From NCBI GenBank assembly GCA_910584575.1, contig CAJUBG010000044.1, positions 1 to 31,262 of the forward strand: a DNA stretch of 31,262 nucleotides, in the 5' to 3' direction. Origin of the DNA: an uncultured Dorea sp. (lineage in GTDB: Bacteria; Bacillota; Clostridia; Lachnospirales; Lachnospiraceae). The notes under the pieces were generated by a model, which saw only the letters and a list, made by a program, of their open reading frames with translations, was not told the DNA's origin and ran no database searches. A program made the translations under genes and the position numbers. Below, piece after piece: positions 31,208-31,262 of this stretch; positions within the stretch are counted from its first letter, which is position 1; each line of letters opens with the position of its first letter.

Positions 31208-31262
31208 TTGGGTATGATTAGAGTATCCGTACAGGAGAATCATCATAGAGAGGGAGGAACTG
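31208..31262 (+). promoter_or_regulatory. Probable ribosome binding site of a divergent gene beyond the window
   Basis: The last bases contain GGGAGG (31253-31258) on the plus strand, well placed for a start codon just outside the window. A possible -10 TATGAT (31213-31218) has only a weak -35 (TTATGT, 31190-31195). The gene itself is not visible. Confidence 0.35.

Overview
The window looks like a chromosomal housekeeping segment from a low-to-mid G+C Firmicute, most probably a gut Lachnospiraceae (Clostridium cluster XIVa-type) species. The reasons are the AGGAGG-type ribosome binding sites, the HrcA/CIRCE heat-shock operon, the CBS/DRTGG form of family II pyrophosphatase, MutS2, YhaM and the NifU-like/GGGtGRT pair. 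The species cannot be named from sequence alone. There is no rRNA, tRNA, CRISPR array, prophage, integrase or insertion sequence in view.

Layout, left to right. 42-1757: an Fe-S scaffold-like protein and a GGGtGRT-family protein, ended by a terminator. 1896-4720: a promoter driving two ABC ATPases and one membrane subunit. 4773-5620 (minus): an S1-domain RNA-binding protein with its own promoter, leader and terminator. 5713-7970: Mn-dependent pyrophosphatase and a flavin reductase-like protein. 8071-10860: polysaccharide deacetylase, tRNA t6A dehydratase (TcdA) and RarA, closely spaced. 10874-11313: a monocistronic 97-residue protein of unknown function with its own promoter and terminator. 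11353-16707: the hrcA-grpE-dnaK-dnaJ chaperone operon with a perfect CIRCE operator; the grpE-dnaK gap holds a tandem repeat and the dnaK-dnaJ gap a long nested hairpin. 16731-18023: a membrane-anchored family-10-like glycosyl hydrolase. 18040-20577: a chemoreceptor coupled to an FMN-binding lipoprotein. 20613-21374: an amidase with a SPOR domain and no signal peptide. 21398-25938 (minus): mutS2, response regulator and histidine kinase in one direction. 25995-27399: an HtrA-like PDZ protein lacking two triad residues. 27558-30539: YhaM exonuclease and an RlmD-type rRNA methyltransferase, separated by a duplicated, scarred interval. 30554-31198 (minus): a small secreted protein with paired cysteines.

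Most genes are ordinary core functions: protein folding, RNA decay and modification, replication-fork repair, and envelope sensing or remodelling. The chaperone operon is the clearest regulatory unit: a sigma-A-type promoter with CIRCE just downstream lets HrcA repress its own operon. The less ordinary parts are the uncharacterised NifU/GGGtGRT pair, the tandem dyad repeats inside the chaperone operon, the chemoreceptor/flavoprotein pair, the degenerate HtrA-like protein, and the RlmD locus, which carries a duplicated 5' end and an extra C-terminal module of different base composition. I saw no convincing defence system or wholly new multigene system. The best leads are the NifU/GGGtGRT pair, the heat-shock operon repeats and the RlmD add-on module.
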